This document shows, one piece after another, positions 39,856 through 49,131 of a DNA stretch of 64,000 bases. The stretch's first letter is position 1. Each line of letters starts with the position of its first letter. This stretch comes from Protula sp. h YS-2021. Taxonomy: Eukaryota > Annelida > Polychaeta > Sabellida > Serpulidae. A program made the translations under genes and the position numbers. The notes under the pieces were generated by a model. The model saw only the letters and a list, made by a program, of their open reading frames with translations. It had not been told where the DNA came from and made no database searches. Where the stretch lies: positions 7,725,328 to 7,789,327 of the forward strand of contig OX457031.1 in the NCBI GenBank assembly GCA_949752745.1, given 5' to 3'.

Positions 39856-39888
39856 TGAAGAAAAAGCCTTTAAACATAGCCTTATATA
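39856..39888 (-). promoter_or_regulatory. Core promoter of zinc-finger gene (TATA + Inr)
   Basis: On the - strand TATATAAGG begins at 39888 and TCATTT has its A at 39856, 32 nt apart. The start ATG (39827) follows 29 nt later, the same distance as for the PC4-like gene of element 1. This is the promoter grammar shared by all three elements. Confidence 0.65.
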
Positions 39889-40283
39889 CAACTTGTTGAA
39901 CAACATGTTGAACATGTTCAACTTGTTGAACAACATGTTGAAGAACATGTTGAAGAACATGTTCAACAAGTTCAACATGTTGTTGAACATGTTGTCTACG
40001 CCTAGGGTTAGGGTTATGCCGCTTAGAGGAGTCTAACGTCATGACGTCTTTATGACGTTATCATGACATCATTATGACGTCATTACGTCATCATTATAAC
40101 GTCATAATAACGTCATTCGAACAGGCGCGCGCTTTACCAAAAAAAAACTGACTCAGCAGAATTTGTTTCTGTTTGATAGGTATGAAATACATGTCTCACT
40201 CTTCCTTTTATGTTACTTCGATGTAATCAAAATATGGTGTGTAACTTGCTCAAAAATGCCAAACTTGTTAAAATTGCTAAAAT

Positions 40284-40296
40284 TGCTGACTCAGCA
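40284..40296. promoter_or_regulatory. Perfect Maf/AP-1 palindrome TGCTGACTCAGCA
   Basis: An exact T-MARE with C at the centre, next to a decayed segment related to the polymerase 5' flank of element 1. A partial second copy (CTGACTCAGCAG) lies near 40148. Confidence 0.55.
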
Positions 40297-40299
40297 AAT

Positions 40300-40620
40300 C
40301 GACCAACTTGTTCAACAACATGTTGAACATGTTGAACATGTTGTTGAACATGTTCAACATGTTCAACATGTTCAACAACATGTTGAACATGTTCAACTTG
40401 TTTAACATGTTCAACATGTTCAACATGTTGAACACGTTCAACTTGTTGAACATGTTGTTGAACATGTTGAACATGTTGAACATGTTGAACATGTTGAACA
40501 TGTTCAACTTGTTGAACATGTTGTTGAACATGTTGAACATGTTGAACAACATGTTCAACATGTTGAACAACAGCTTGTTGAACAATTGTTGTACAATTGC
40601 TAAACAACTTGTTGAACAAT
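40300..40620. repeat. AACATGTT palindrome array (right arm)
   Basis: Mirror and expanded version of the 38640-38885 array. The right array is about 80 bp longer, so repeat length has drifted since the inverted repeats were last identical. Confidence 0.85.
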
Positions 40621-41916
40621 AGTTTGACGTAAAAAAAAATAATTCAAACACATGTTTGAATGGTGGGGGGCGCGCGCCATTCCAATAACCCACCTATGCA
40701 CAAACTACTGTAAAACTAAGACATCAAACTGAATTCAATGGTGAAATTTTCATTCAAATCGGTTAACCATAACGAAAGTTATTACACTTTTCCACTTTTT
40801 AAAAAGTTAAAATGGCGAATGTCAAATTATGCCTACAGCCAGCTGCGCAAATAGCCCATGACTACATTATAACAAAAACTAGATATAAAACTGAACCAAA
40901 CAGTGAAAGTTTCATGCAAATCGACCAACTATAGCGAAAGTTATCTCATTTTTTCACTTTTTACAAAGTTAAAATGGCGGCATGTCACATTATGCATACA
41001 GCCATCGGTGTAAATAGCCTATAACCACTTAATGTTAAAACTTTACATAAAACTGAATCAAACAGTGAAATTTTCATGTAAATCGGCCAAGTATAACGAA
41101 AGTTATCTCAATTTTTCACTTTTTACAAAGTTAAAATGGCGGCATGTTACAAAAATGATACAGCCAGCTGCGCAAATAGCCTATAACCACTTTATAACAA
41201 AACTAGATATAAAACTGAATCAAATAGTGAAATTTTCATGTAGATCAACCAAGTATAACGGAAGTTATGCCAATTTTCCACTTTTTACAAGGTTAAAATG
41301 GCGGCATGTTACAAAAATGCATACAGCCACCGGTGTAAATAGCCTGTGACCACTTTATAACAAAACTAGATATAAAACTGAATCAAACAGTGAAATTTTC
41401 ATTCAAATCGGTCAACTATAACGAAAGTTATCCCACTTTTTCACTTTTTACACAGTTAAAATGGCGGCATGCTACAAATATAAGTTCCACACTTCAACGG
41501 AAGTCCGTTATTTCAAATTACGAAAACAAAATGACGTTTCGTTTACGCACACTCTGCTGTGACGTTTACCCTTCATCATGACGTCATCCCAACACGTGCG
41601 CGCGCTCCATCCAAAAAACTGAAGCAGATAGAAACAAACAGACACTATGACGTCACTTCCGGTCCAGACATGATGACGTCACTTCCAGACATGACGTCAC
41701 TTCCGGTCCAGACAACACTTCCGGTCCAGACAGTATGATAGACAGAAAGTGGGCGGGGCTTCATTGTCTTCATTGATCTCATTGGCTTTTCATTGGTCAC
41801 GTGACTTATGACGTCATTATCACCATGGTTACGCCTTGGTTACGCCTATGACGTCACTTCCGGTCCAGACAGTATGACGTCACAAAGTGAGCTGATTCCG
41901 GCCTTTTTACCCTACT

Positions 41917-41922
41917 ACAGAC
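41917..41922. repeat. Right target-site duplication of element 2 (ACAGAC)
   Basis: Second copy of ACAGAC directly after CCCTACT. Only about 116 bp of host DNA, including both duplications, separates elements 2 and 3. Confidence 0.85.
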
Positions 41923-42026
41923 TCAAAATGCTTTACCCGTTTCACTACCCGAAAACTAAGCCATTAATGTAACGCATAGTTGGTTATACTCACTCTCACA
42001 AGTGTGTCTCAATGTGCTAATGTAAC

Positions 42027-42032
42027 ACTGAA
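42027..42032. repeat. Left target-site duplication of element 3 (ACTGAA)
   Basis: ACTGAA directly precedes AGTAGTAGGG and recurs at 57595-57600 after CCCTACTACT. The extra AGT at each end fixes the terminus: only this placement gives identical 6-bp flanks. Confidence 0.82.
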
Positions 42033-42059
42033 AGTAGTAGGGAAACGCCGGTTTCACGC

Positions 42060-42245
42060 CACTTGATGACGTCATACTGTCTGGAAGTGACGTCATAGCG
42101 TCTGGACCGGAAGTGCTGTCTGGACCGGAAGTGCTGTCTGGACCGGAAGTGCTGTCTGGACCGGAAGTGCTGTCTGGACCGGAAGTGACGTCATCATGTC
42201 TGGAAGTGACGTCATCATATCTGGACCGGAAGTGACGTCACGATA
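42060..42245. promoter_or_regulatory. ETS-CRE motif cluster (element 3, left)
   Basis: Six ACCGGAAGTG words in tandem ('tgctgtctggaccggaag' repeats) and several TGACGTCA palindromes within 210 bp of the terminus. The ETS and CRE cores are sometimes joined as CCGGAAGTGACGTCA. The mirror cluster is at 57400-57570. Confidence 0.6.
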
Positions 42246-42419
42246 AGCGTTAGGATAGGCGCGGCCATCCATGACGTCATAATGAGGTCATAATGACGTC
42301 ATGCTGTGTGATGGCTTCCTAGGGTTTGCATGAGAGTTTTGGCGCAGTCTATGATCGTCGAAGTCAATGAAGTCAAGCTTTCATTTCCGAAGTCAATCGG
42401 CAACAGACCCTAAAAAGTG

Positions 42420-42720
42420 ATGACCTCCCCCCCCCCACCTAGGACATACTATGTACCGACCCCATCCCCCAGGCGGCAGTCGGGACTGACCCCCCAAACC
42501 CCCCCCCCCCCCACCCAGGACATACTATGTACCGACCCCCCCCCCCCCCACCCAGGACATACTATGTACCGATCCCCCCCCCCTCAGGACATACTATGGA
42601 CCGACCCCCCCCCCCCCCCTAGGCGGCAGTCTGGACAGACCCTATGGTAAAAAGTGTGGACCCCCCCTAGGCGGCAGTCTGGACAGACCCTATGGTAAAA
42701 AGTGTGGACCCCCCCCCCTT
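42420..42720. repeat. C-run tandem region in element 3
   Basis: Repeats of 'aggacatactatgtaccga' and 'ggcggcagtctggacaga' alternating with C-runs of 7-14. The complementary strand is G-run rich and could form G-quadruplexes. Run lengths differ in the mirror region (56930-57225), as expected for slippage or sequencing error. Confidence 0.75.
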
Positions 42721-42768
42721 CCCTGCGAGCAACATCCTGTCAAGTCAGCTTAAGTTGCAGCAGAGGGG

Positions 42769-42914
42769 TATATAAGGGATGAGCATCCAGCAGTGACAGT
42801 CATTTCGGTGAGTGGAGCAAGGAAGCAAAAGTTACAGACAGCAATTGGATCACATCACAGTGGTATATAAGGGATGAGCACCAGACAACAACAGTGACAA
42901 CCATTTCGGTAAGT
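42769..42914 (+). promoter_or_regulatory. Duplicated distal promoter with splice-donor-like sites
   Basis: Two copies of TATATAAGGGATGAGCA (TATA at 42769 and 42864) lie upstream of the polymerase. Each is followed by 'catttcgGTGAGT' (42808) or 'catttcgGTAAGT' (42909). In the first copy TCATTT lies 33 nt from the TATA box, a normal initiator distance. The GTRAGT words fit 5' splice donors, and 'ttcatttcag' just before the polymerase ATG fits an acceptor. A 5' UTR intron containing the GTAAACA array is thus possible. Element 1 keeps GTAAGT (18651) but has lost the distal TATA box. Confidence 0.45.
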
Positions 42915-42936
42915 GTTTATTGAAACATTGTAAACA

Positions 42937-43140
42937 AAAAGTGAACTTTGTAAACAAACTTTATAAACAAACTTTGTAAACAAACTTTGTAAACAAAGTT
43001 TGTAAACAAGATTTGTAAACAAACTTTATAAACAAACTTTGTAAACAAACTTTAGTTATTTGTATAATTAAAACTTTGTAAACAAACTTTGTAAACAAAC
43101 TTTGTAAACATTTTTGCATAATTAAACCTTTGTAAACTAG
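42937..43140. repeat. GTAAACA array (element 3, left)
   Basis: About fourteen copies of 'aactttgtaaaca', shorter than in element 1 but in the same position upstream of the polymerase. Mirror at about 56520-56725. Confidence 0.85.
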
Positions 43141-43169
43141 TTTGAGCAAGTTACACATCATCGGATTGG

Positions 43170-43207
43170 TATAAAAGGAAGAGTGAAACGTATATTTTAT
43201 TTCATTT
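43170..43207 (+). promoter_or_regulatory. Proximal polymerase core promoter (element 3)
   Basis: TATAAAAGG at 43170-43178 and TCATTT with its A at 43204, 34 nt away, as in element 1. The ATG is at 43243. Confidence 0.68.
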
Positions 43208-43242
43208 CAGTTCTAGCAACAGCAACAGCAACAGCAACAACG

Positions 43243-46200
43243 ATGGCAACAGTCTACTGTCATGATTGCGATGTGACATTTCCATCTCTGGAAGTGTTCG
43301 TGACACATAGATGTAAACCAGCCAAGTTGAAACGTGCTCGTGAAGAGCTTGTTGAGCAGATTGAAGTCAAGAGACGAAAGACCTTACAAGATGGTGTTGA
43401 AAGACCTGATCCAGTCCTCTGCTGTAAATGCATCAAAATATTTCCATCTTTGGATGCATTTGAGACACATGCATGTGTTGAGATGGAAAATGTGTCTCAT
43501 GAAGAACAAAGAAAGAAAGAGACAGGACAAATAGGCAGAGGCAGAAGAGTGAGTCTTGGTGGAAACGCACAGGAAAGACGGTTTGAGCCTGAAGATGGAT
43601 CGGATTTGCTACTCGAAATGCGACAACAAGAGAACCGGATTAAGAGACATTTGCTAGAGACGTTAAACCATGGCATGAAATGGTACATTGTGGTACATGC
43701 ACGCTTCAAGAAAATGACACCAAATGCTGAAGGCGTTATGGTAGAACACGTGGATAATGCATTCATCAGCAGTCCGACATATGCAGCATACAATCCAGCG
43801 GATATTGAGAAGGACTTGCCAGAAGCCTATAAAGAATTGTTTACCAGGTTTGATGAACATGAGCGGCAAGGCTCTGGCTGGGTGTTGGATAACATATTAT
43901 TCATTGAAGTGCATACAGCTACGTCAGCGCCACTGGAAGCGAGCAGTTTTATCCCACTACCGAAGAAAGTAAAGAATACATTAAGTGTGTTAAACATTCA
44001 GAATAAAGACAACAAGTGCTTCTTATGGTCTGTACTGGCTCACCTTCACCCTCACCATTATCATCAACACCCATATCGTGTGAGTCATTACACACCATTT
44101 GAGAACGAATTGAAGGTAGAAGGCATGACATTTCCCACACCGATTACAGACATTCCAAAGTTTGAAAAGGAGAATGATGTATCCATTAACGTGTTTGGAT
44201 ATGAACATGATGTAGTTGTTCCGATACAACTCAGTCGAAACACCAGCTCGAGAGAAATCAACTTGCTTTTGATTAGCAATGACAAGACAAGACATTACTG
44301 CCTCATCAAGAATTTCAGCAGACTGATGGCTTATCGATCAAACCATCAGCATGCAGCATTTTATTGTTTCAACTGTCTTCATGGGTTTATGCGACAAGAT
44401 CTGTTAGACAAGCATCGTGAAGTGTGTGGCAAGCATGGAGCACAACGTTTATCATTCCCCAAGGAACCTTTCATCAAGTTCAAGAATGTAGCCAAACAAC
44501 AGCGAGCGCCGTTTGTCATTTATGCAGACTTTGAATGTTTCACGAAAAAGCATGAAGGAGACAAGTATCAACATCATCGTCCAAACAGCTTCGCCTATGT
44601 GGTTGTCAGCCAGTATGATACACGTGCTCCAGTCGTATATCGAGGAGATAATGCTGTGAAAGTCTTTTTAGACCATATGGTGAATGAGCGTGATCGTATT
44701 GTGCATGGTTTACAACAGAAAAAGAAAATGGTGATGACTCATGAAGATGAAGAGCATTATAAGAACGCCACAGATTGTTACATTTGTCATGAGCCTCTAG
44801 GAGCAGATCATGTGAGAGATCATGACCATATCAATGGTAAATACCGCGGAGCTGCACATAGTCAATGCAATTTACAATTTCGACTTCGAAAGGATAAGCA
44901 GGATGTTGAAGATTCTTTCATCATTCCTGTGTTTTTCCACAATTTACGAGGCTATGACAGCCATTTGATCATGGAAGAAATTGGAAAGTTCAAAAATGAG
45001 ACGATTACGGTCATTCCCAACACCGTTGAGAAATATATTGCATTCACCATGAGCAATCTGAAATTTACAGACAGTTATCAGTTCATGAGTACTTCTCTAC
45101 AGAAGTTGGTATACAACCTGGCAGCAGAAGGGAAAGACAACTTTTATAACATGACGTCACACATTCACGATAGCGACCAACAAGATTTACTATTGAGAAA
45201 GGGAGTGTACCCTTATGATTACGTGGATGAACCATCCAAGTTTGCTGAAACACAACTACCGTCCAAAGACAAGTTTTACAGTCTGCTCAGTGAAGAAGAC
45301 ATTAGCGATGAGGATTATGCGCATGCGCAGAAGGTGTGGGAGACATTCCACTGTACTACATTTGGCGAATACCATGACTTGTACCTGAAATCAGATGTGT
45401 TGCTGCTGGCTGACGTGTTTGAAAACTTCCGTCACGTATGTCTCAACACATATGAATTAGATCCTGCTCACTACTATACAGCGCCAGGACTGTCGTGGGA
45501 TGCCATGTTGAAAGCGACAAAGGTGAAATTGGAATTGATCAATGACATTGACATGTACCAAATGGTTGAACAAGGTCTACGTGGAGGAATATCTGTCATC
45601 ACACACAAGTATGCGAAAGCAAATAACCCCTACGTAGCAGATTACGATCCCAGGAAACCCACCAACTACTTGACGTACCTGGATGCAAACAACTTGTATG
45701 GCTGGGCCATGTCGCAGAGCATGCCGGAAAGTGGATTTATGTGGGTGAGCGAGCCAGAATCCATTGACTTTATGGATGTGGATGAAGATGATGAGATTGG
45801 ATACATTTTAGAAGTGGATTTGGAATACCCATATTCAATCCATGATCGTCATAATCACTATCCAGTGGCTCCAGAACGGAAATGTGTGAAGGTGGGAGAA
45901 TTGTCAAAACATAGTCAGAAGCTACGGAAAGATCTAAACATGAAAGGCAAACCTAGTGAAAAGCTCATTCCCAACTTATGCGACAAGAAGAAATATGTAC
46001 TTCATTATAGAAATTTACAGCAATATGTCTCACTGGGATTGAAAGTCACGAAGGTGCATCGTGCCATCATGTTTGCACAGAGCAAATGGTTGGCAAAATA
46101 CATCTCCTTGAACACGGAAAAGAGAAAGTTGGCCAAGAACCCGTTTGAGAAAGACTTTTTCAAATTGATGAACAACTCTGTGTTTAGTAAAACCATGGAA

Positions 46201-46923
46201 AATGTGAGAAAACGCATGAATGTGGAACTTGTTCACCAGGAAAAGCGGTTCAAGAAACTTGTGGCTAAACCTTCCTTCCACAAATTTAGAATTTTCAACG
46301 AAGATTTGACCGCGGTACATTTGCGTAAAGTGGATCTGCTTCTGAATAAACCCATTCAAGTCGGCTTCACCATTCTCGACCTCAGCAAAGTGCTCATGTT
46401 CCACTTTCATTACAACTACATCATGACTAAGTATCCCGATGCTAAGCTGTTGTTCAGCGACACCGACAGTCTATGTTATGACATAGAAACGGACGATATC
46501 TACAAAGACATGCAGGAAGATGCCGACTTGTTCGACACAAGTGACTATCCCCCAGATCATTTCCTACATTCCAACGTGAACAAGAAAGTGCTTGGGAAAA
46601 TGAAAGATGAGACGGCGGGCATTCCCATTGAAGAGTTTGTTGGACTTCGGCCGAAAATGTACAGTATGATATATGGTGGGAAAGAAAAACGTACGGCTAA
46701 AGGTATCACTCGCGCGTGTCAAAGACGGATGAAACATCAGCAGTATAGAGACAGTTTGTTCAATCAAACGCAAACGATGGCCACAGGACACATCATTCGC
46801 AGTCATGACCATCAGATCTTCTCGGAGAAGTTGAGAAAAGTGGCTCTCTCTCCCTTTGATGACAAGCGATATGTGATGAGTGATGGCTATTCCACGTTGG
46901 CGCATGGGCATTACAGTATATAA
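43243..46923 (+). CDS. Family B DNA polymerase, full-length frame, motif B Gly to Ser
   Basis: A 1226-aa polymerase, highly similar to that of element 1, with the same zinc-finger-like N terminus, endonuclease VII/HNH-like insert, three exonuclease motifs and polymerase motifs A and C. The frame is intact, but motif B reads NNSVFSK instead of NNSVFGK (Ser982, codon AGT at 46186-46188). The mirror copy keeps Gly, so this is a recent G-to-A change in this arm. That glycine is nearly invariant in family B polymerases, so activity is doubtful. Local differences from element 1 cluster around residues 275-290 and 355-380. Confidence 0.88.
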   Translation: MATVYCHDCDVTFPSLEVFVTHRCKPAKLKRAREELVEQIEVKRRKTLQDGVERPDPVLCCKCIKIFPSLDAFETHACVEMENVSHEEQRKKETGQIGRGRRVSLGGNAQERRFEPEDGSDLLLEMRQQENRIKRHLLETLNHGMKWYIVVHARFKKMTPNAEGVMVEHVDNAFISSPTYAAYNPADIEKDLPEAYKELFTRFDEHERQGSGWVLDNILFIEVHTATSAPLEASSFIPLPKKVKNTLSVLNIQNKDNKCFLWSVLAHLHPHHYHQHPYRVSHYTPFENELKVEGMTFPTPITDIPKFEKENDVSINVFGYEHDVVVPIQLSRNTSSREINLLLISNDKTRHYCLIKNFSRLMAYRSNHQHAAFYCFNCLHGFMRQDLLDKHREVCGKHGAQRLSFPKEPFIKFKNVAKQQRAPFVIYADFECFTKKHEGDKYQHHRPNSFAYVVVSQYDTRAPVVYRGDNAVKVFLDHMVNERDRIVHGLQQKKKMVMTHEDEEHYKNATDCYICHEPLGADHVRDHDHINGKYRGAAHSQCNLQFRLRKDKQDVEDSFIIPVFFHNLRGYDSHLIMEEIGKFKNETITVIPNTVEKYIAFTMSNLKFTDSYQFMSTSLQKLVYNLAAEGKDNFYNMTSHIHDSDQQDLLLRKGVYPYDYVDEPSKFAETQLPSKDKFYSLLSEEDISDEDYAHAQKVWETFHCTTFGEYHDLYLKSDVLLLADVFENFRHVCLNTYELDPAHYYTAPGLSWDAMLKATKVKLELINDIDMYQMVEQGLRGGISVITHKYAKANNPYVADYDPRKPTNYLTYLDANNLYGWAMSQSMPESGFMWVSEPESIDFMDVDEDDEIGYILEVDLEYPYSIHDRHNHYPVAPERKCVKVGELSKHSQKLRKDLNMKGKPSEKLIPNLCDKKKYVLHYRNLQQYVSLGLKVTKVHRAIMFAQSKWLAKYISLNTEKRKLAKNPFEKDFFKLMNNSVFSKTMENVRKRMNVELVHQEKRFKKLVAKPSFHKFRIFNEDLTAVHLRKVDLLLNKPIQVGFTILDLSKVLMFHFHYNYIMTKYPDAKLLFSDTDSLCYDIETDDIYKDMQEDADLFDTSDYPPDHFLHSNVNKKVLGKMKDETAGIPIEEFVGLRPKMYSMIYGGKEKRTAKGITRACQRRMKHQQYRDSLFNQTQTMATGHIIRSHDHQIFSEKLRKVALSPFDDKRYVMSDGYSTLAHGHYSI

Positions 46924-46978
46924 GGGGGAGACACTTCAACTTTAGAGTTAGTTGAGGTGTGAACACTGAAGCGTCAAC

Positions 46979-47329
46979 ATGAATCGGAAAAGATCTGCAA
47001 CAACAGATATGGATACTCTTGCTGATAAAATGAAAGACATGAATGTGAAACATCCTGATACTACCATCAAGAAATTAAAAGTGGAGATAGCACCAACACC
47101 ACAGTCGTGGGATGGAATGCTTTCTCTAGGCAATGGAAAGTATATCAAGATTATGAAACAAAGTAATGAAGGTGTGGTAAACATTCGCAAATACCTCAGA
47201 GATGAGGGGACTGGAAAAAACCGTCCAACGAAAAAGGGTATCTTGCTGACAATACCTGAATGGAAAATGCTGAAGAAGCAGGTGAAAGAAGTGGATAAAA
47301 GGCTTCGCAGACAAGACGACAAGTCATAA
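46979..47329 (+). CDS. PC4-like protein (element 3, left)
   Basis: A 116-aa copy, nearly identical to element 1's. Differences lie in the N-terminal tail (TDMD, DKMKD) and Ile-to-Val at the INIRK strand. TATATAAGG (46917) overlaps the polymerase stop, and the initiator reads TTAGTT. Confidence 0.7.
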   Translation: MNRKRSATTDMDTLADKMKDMNVKHPDTTIKKLKVEIAPTPQSWDGMLSLGNGKYIKIMKQSNEGVVNIRKYLRDEGTGKNRPTKKGILLTIPEWKMLKKQVKEVDKRLRRQDDKS

Positions 47330-47342
47330 CAAGGTAACAATC

Positions 47343-47710
47343 ATGAATGCACTCATGTTGGACGATGGTGTTTACCTTAAAGTTAATGAGAGGAATGAAG
47401 TGATGATGGGTTCTCAAACAAGTTATCATCGGTTTAAACCTGAAGTGTGGAAAGACACCTCATACCGCTTGAACATGGGTTTGAACGCAGACTTGAAAAT
47501 AAAGTGGAAGTGACGGTGGTTGAATATGATTCTAACATACGTGTAGAAATCTGTAGAAATCTTTTACAGGATTATCCAAAGGATTATAAGGGAGTTGTGC
47601 CAGATACACCATATACAGATTTGATCCTCTTTGATATCAAGAACTGGCGCGCAGTCTTACGATTCTTAGAAGTGATACAACATCCACTGTTCGACATCAT
47701 CGGAGTATAA
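47343..47710 (+). pseudogene. Gene 2 with frameshift (element 3, left)
   Basis: Starts at the same ATG as in element 1, but a net 4-bp loss near 47455 breaks the frame. The downstream 87-aa frame has no ATG at its start. The identical lesion is present in the right arm (51943-52310), so it predates the palindrome or was copied between arms. Confidence 0.75.
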
Positions 47711-47713
47711 AAA

Positions 47714-48055
47714 ATGGAAGACTATGTGTTGGATTATGAACCAATAACATATGGATTCTCATACATGAGAAACTTATGTGATGACATTGTGCTACGACAT
47801 TTTGGAAAGTTTATCATACTATCGCTTGACGAACAATCTGTGTTGAAGGATCATCTAGACAAGTTGAGAATATCCGGCTTTCTGCTTCACCTTTCAAATG
47901 ATATAGGAGTGCGTGTGATTCAGAACTGTCTAGACGTGTTTGTACAATTTCGCCAACATGACGAGCTTACAGAACACTACGACATCATCACCCTCAGCAC
48001 AGTGGAATGGAACGCGCTGTTGCAAGCATTGGATTGGGAAGAGTCTTATGCTTGA
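47714..48055 (+). CDS. Gene 3, possibly PC4-related (element 3, left)
   Basis: A 113-aa protein starting 3 nt after gene 2's stop position. It ends in 'IITLSTVEWNALLQALD' as in element 1 and overlaps gene 4 through ATGCTTGA. Confidence 0.55.
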   Translation: MEDYVLDYEPITYGFSYMRNLCDDIVLRHFGKFIILSLDEQSVLKDHLDKLRISGFLLHLSNDIGVRVIQNCLDVFVQFRQHDELTEHYDIITLSTVEWNALLQALDWEESYA

Positions 48056-48332
48056 ATTCAAAGAGGAAGGAATACAACTTATGCGGGGTACCAAATTCAT
48101 TGAGCTGACACAGCCTATGCGGCTGATGCGGCTGATAGACTTGGAAGAAGGATATGAACTGAAACTGTCTGAAGATGTTACTGTGAAAGTGATAAAGTTT
48201 TGTGATGTGTGTTATGTCAGCTTTCATAGCATTTACAAATACGGGTATAATGTCTATGATACCTATATCAATTTAAATTCTGACGAATGGTATTCATTGA
48301 TGAATGTATTGAAAAATGGATGTGATTGCTAA
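48048..48332 (+). CDS. Gene 4, possibly PC4-related, ATG start (element 3, left)
   Basis: A 94-aa protein with an ATG start inside the last codons of gene 3 (ATGCTTGA, +1 frame). This copy establishes the true start of gene 4 and shows that the ACG in element 1 is a change. It has 'YELKLSE' and VKVIKF strands and 'TYINLNSDEWYSLMNVLK' at the end. Confidence 0.6.
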   Translation: MLEFKEEGIQLMRGTKFIELTQPMRLMRLIDLEEGYELKLSEDVTVKVIKFCDVCYVSFHSIYKYGYNVYDTYINLNSDEWYSLMNVLKNGCDC

Positions 48333-48693
48333 TAGTGTAAATAGAAGTTTGTAAATAGACTTTATAGTTAAGAGTATGTAAATAGTGTTTGTAAACTTTG
48401 TAAATAGTGTATATAGAATTTGTAAATAGTGTAAATAGACTTTGTAAATAGTATTGGTAAACTTTGTAAATAGTAGCATATAGTTAAGAGTTTGTAGTTA
48501 AGTGTTTGTAAATAGAGTTTGTAAATAGACTTTGTAAATAGAACACAATAAACAAGATTGTTTGAAACTTGGGCTGCTTTATTTAACAACAACTTAACTA
48601 ATATAACAACAACTTAACTAATATAACAACTTAACTACAACTTAACTACTACAATACCACCATTAATAAAACAACAACATTAATAAAACACCA
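48333..48693. terminator. Convergent 3' spacer (element 3, left)
   Basis: AT-rich 'gtttgtaaatagtgtaaata' repeats, followed by AATAAA on + (48548) and AATAAAAC-type signals on -, plus 'ttaataaaacaacaa' duplications. Corresponds to 25597-25915 in element 1. Mirror at about 50960-51320. Confidence 0.55.
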
Positions 48694-49131
48694 TTAATAA
48701 AACAGTGGTTTATAATGTCTATATACAAAATCCTTTACAATAAAATCACCATCCTTTCTTTTTAATATATTCACAATATCAAACATACTCTGACCTCGAG
48801 CTCTATGCCATATATAATATACACAATAAAAACCACATGACGATGATATTGGCGTTTGTAATGATATAGAATTATACATATAGTCATTTCTTAAAAACAT
48901 GTCTAAACGATCATCGAGAGGTAACAGTCCATAAGAGTCGAAATATTCTGCAGGGTCTTTATCATAATACACTGCCACCCAATGTTCTCCTGGTTCATCT
49001 TGATCGTCTGTGTTGATGACATAGGCGCCGCGTTGTAAAGATGGTAACTGGTCCATGGCAAACACGCCTTGAAACAAGTCTTTGGTCATGACATCATGAC
49101 TCAATATGGCATCAATCTGCTTCGTGTTCAT
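48694..49131 (-). CDS. Adenain-like protease (element 3, left)
   Basis: A 145-aa copy with His50, Asp65, Gln92 and Cys99 intact. It differs from element 1 by Phe-to-Leu at residue 70 and Leu-to-Trp near 108. It keeps the ATGA overlap with the capsid fragment's stop. Confidence 0.78.
   Translation of the reverse strand: MNTKQIDAILSHDVMTKDLFQGVFAMDQLPSLQRGAYVINTDDQDEPGEHWVAVYYDKDPAEYFDSYGLLPLDDRLDMFLRNDYMYNSISLQTPISSSCGFYCVYYIWHRARGQSMFDIVNILKRKDGDFIVKDFVYRHYKPLFY

Larger units (their letters stand above)
37331..41916. mobile_element. Element 2: 4.6 kb relative with long inverted repeats
   Basis: A complete element bounded by AGTAGGGTAAAAAGGCCGG and its complement, with 6-bp duplication ACAGAC. 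Inverted repeats of about 1.55-1.6 kb (37331 to about 38885, and about 40300-41916) enclose a roughly 1.4 kb unique centre with one gene. From the outside in, each repeat has ETS-CRE words, a CG-rich stretch, five copies of a 155-bp unit also present in element 1, and an AACATGTT array. The centre also holds a decayed copy of the polymerase 5' flank (40150-40290, with 'cactcttccttttat', 'atgtaatcaaaatatggtgt' and a TGCTGACTCAGCA). This links it to element 1, so it is probably a non-autonomous or satellite-like derivative. Confidence 0.85.
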
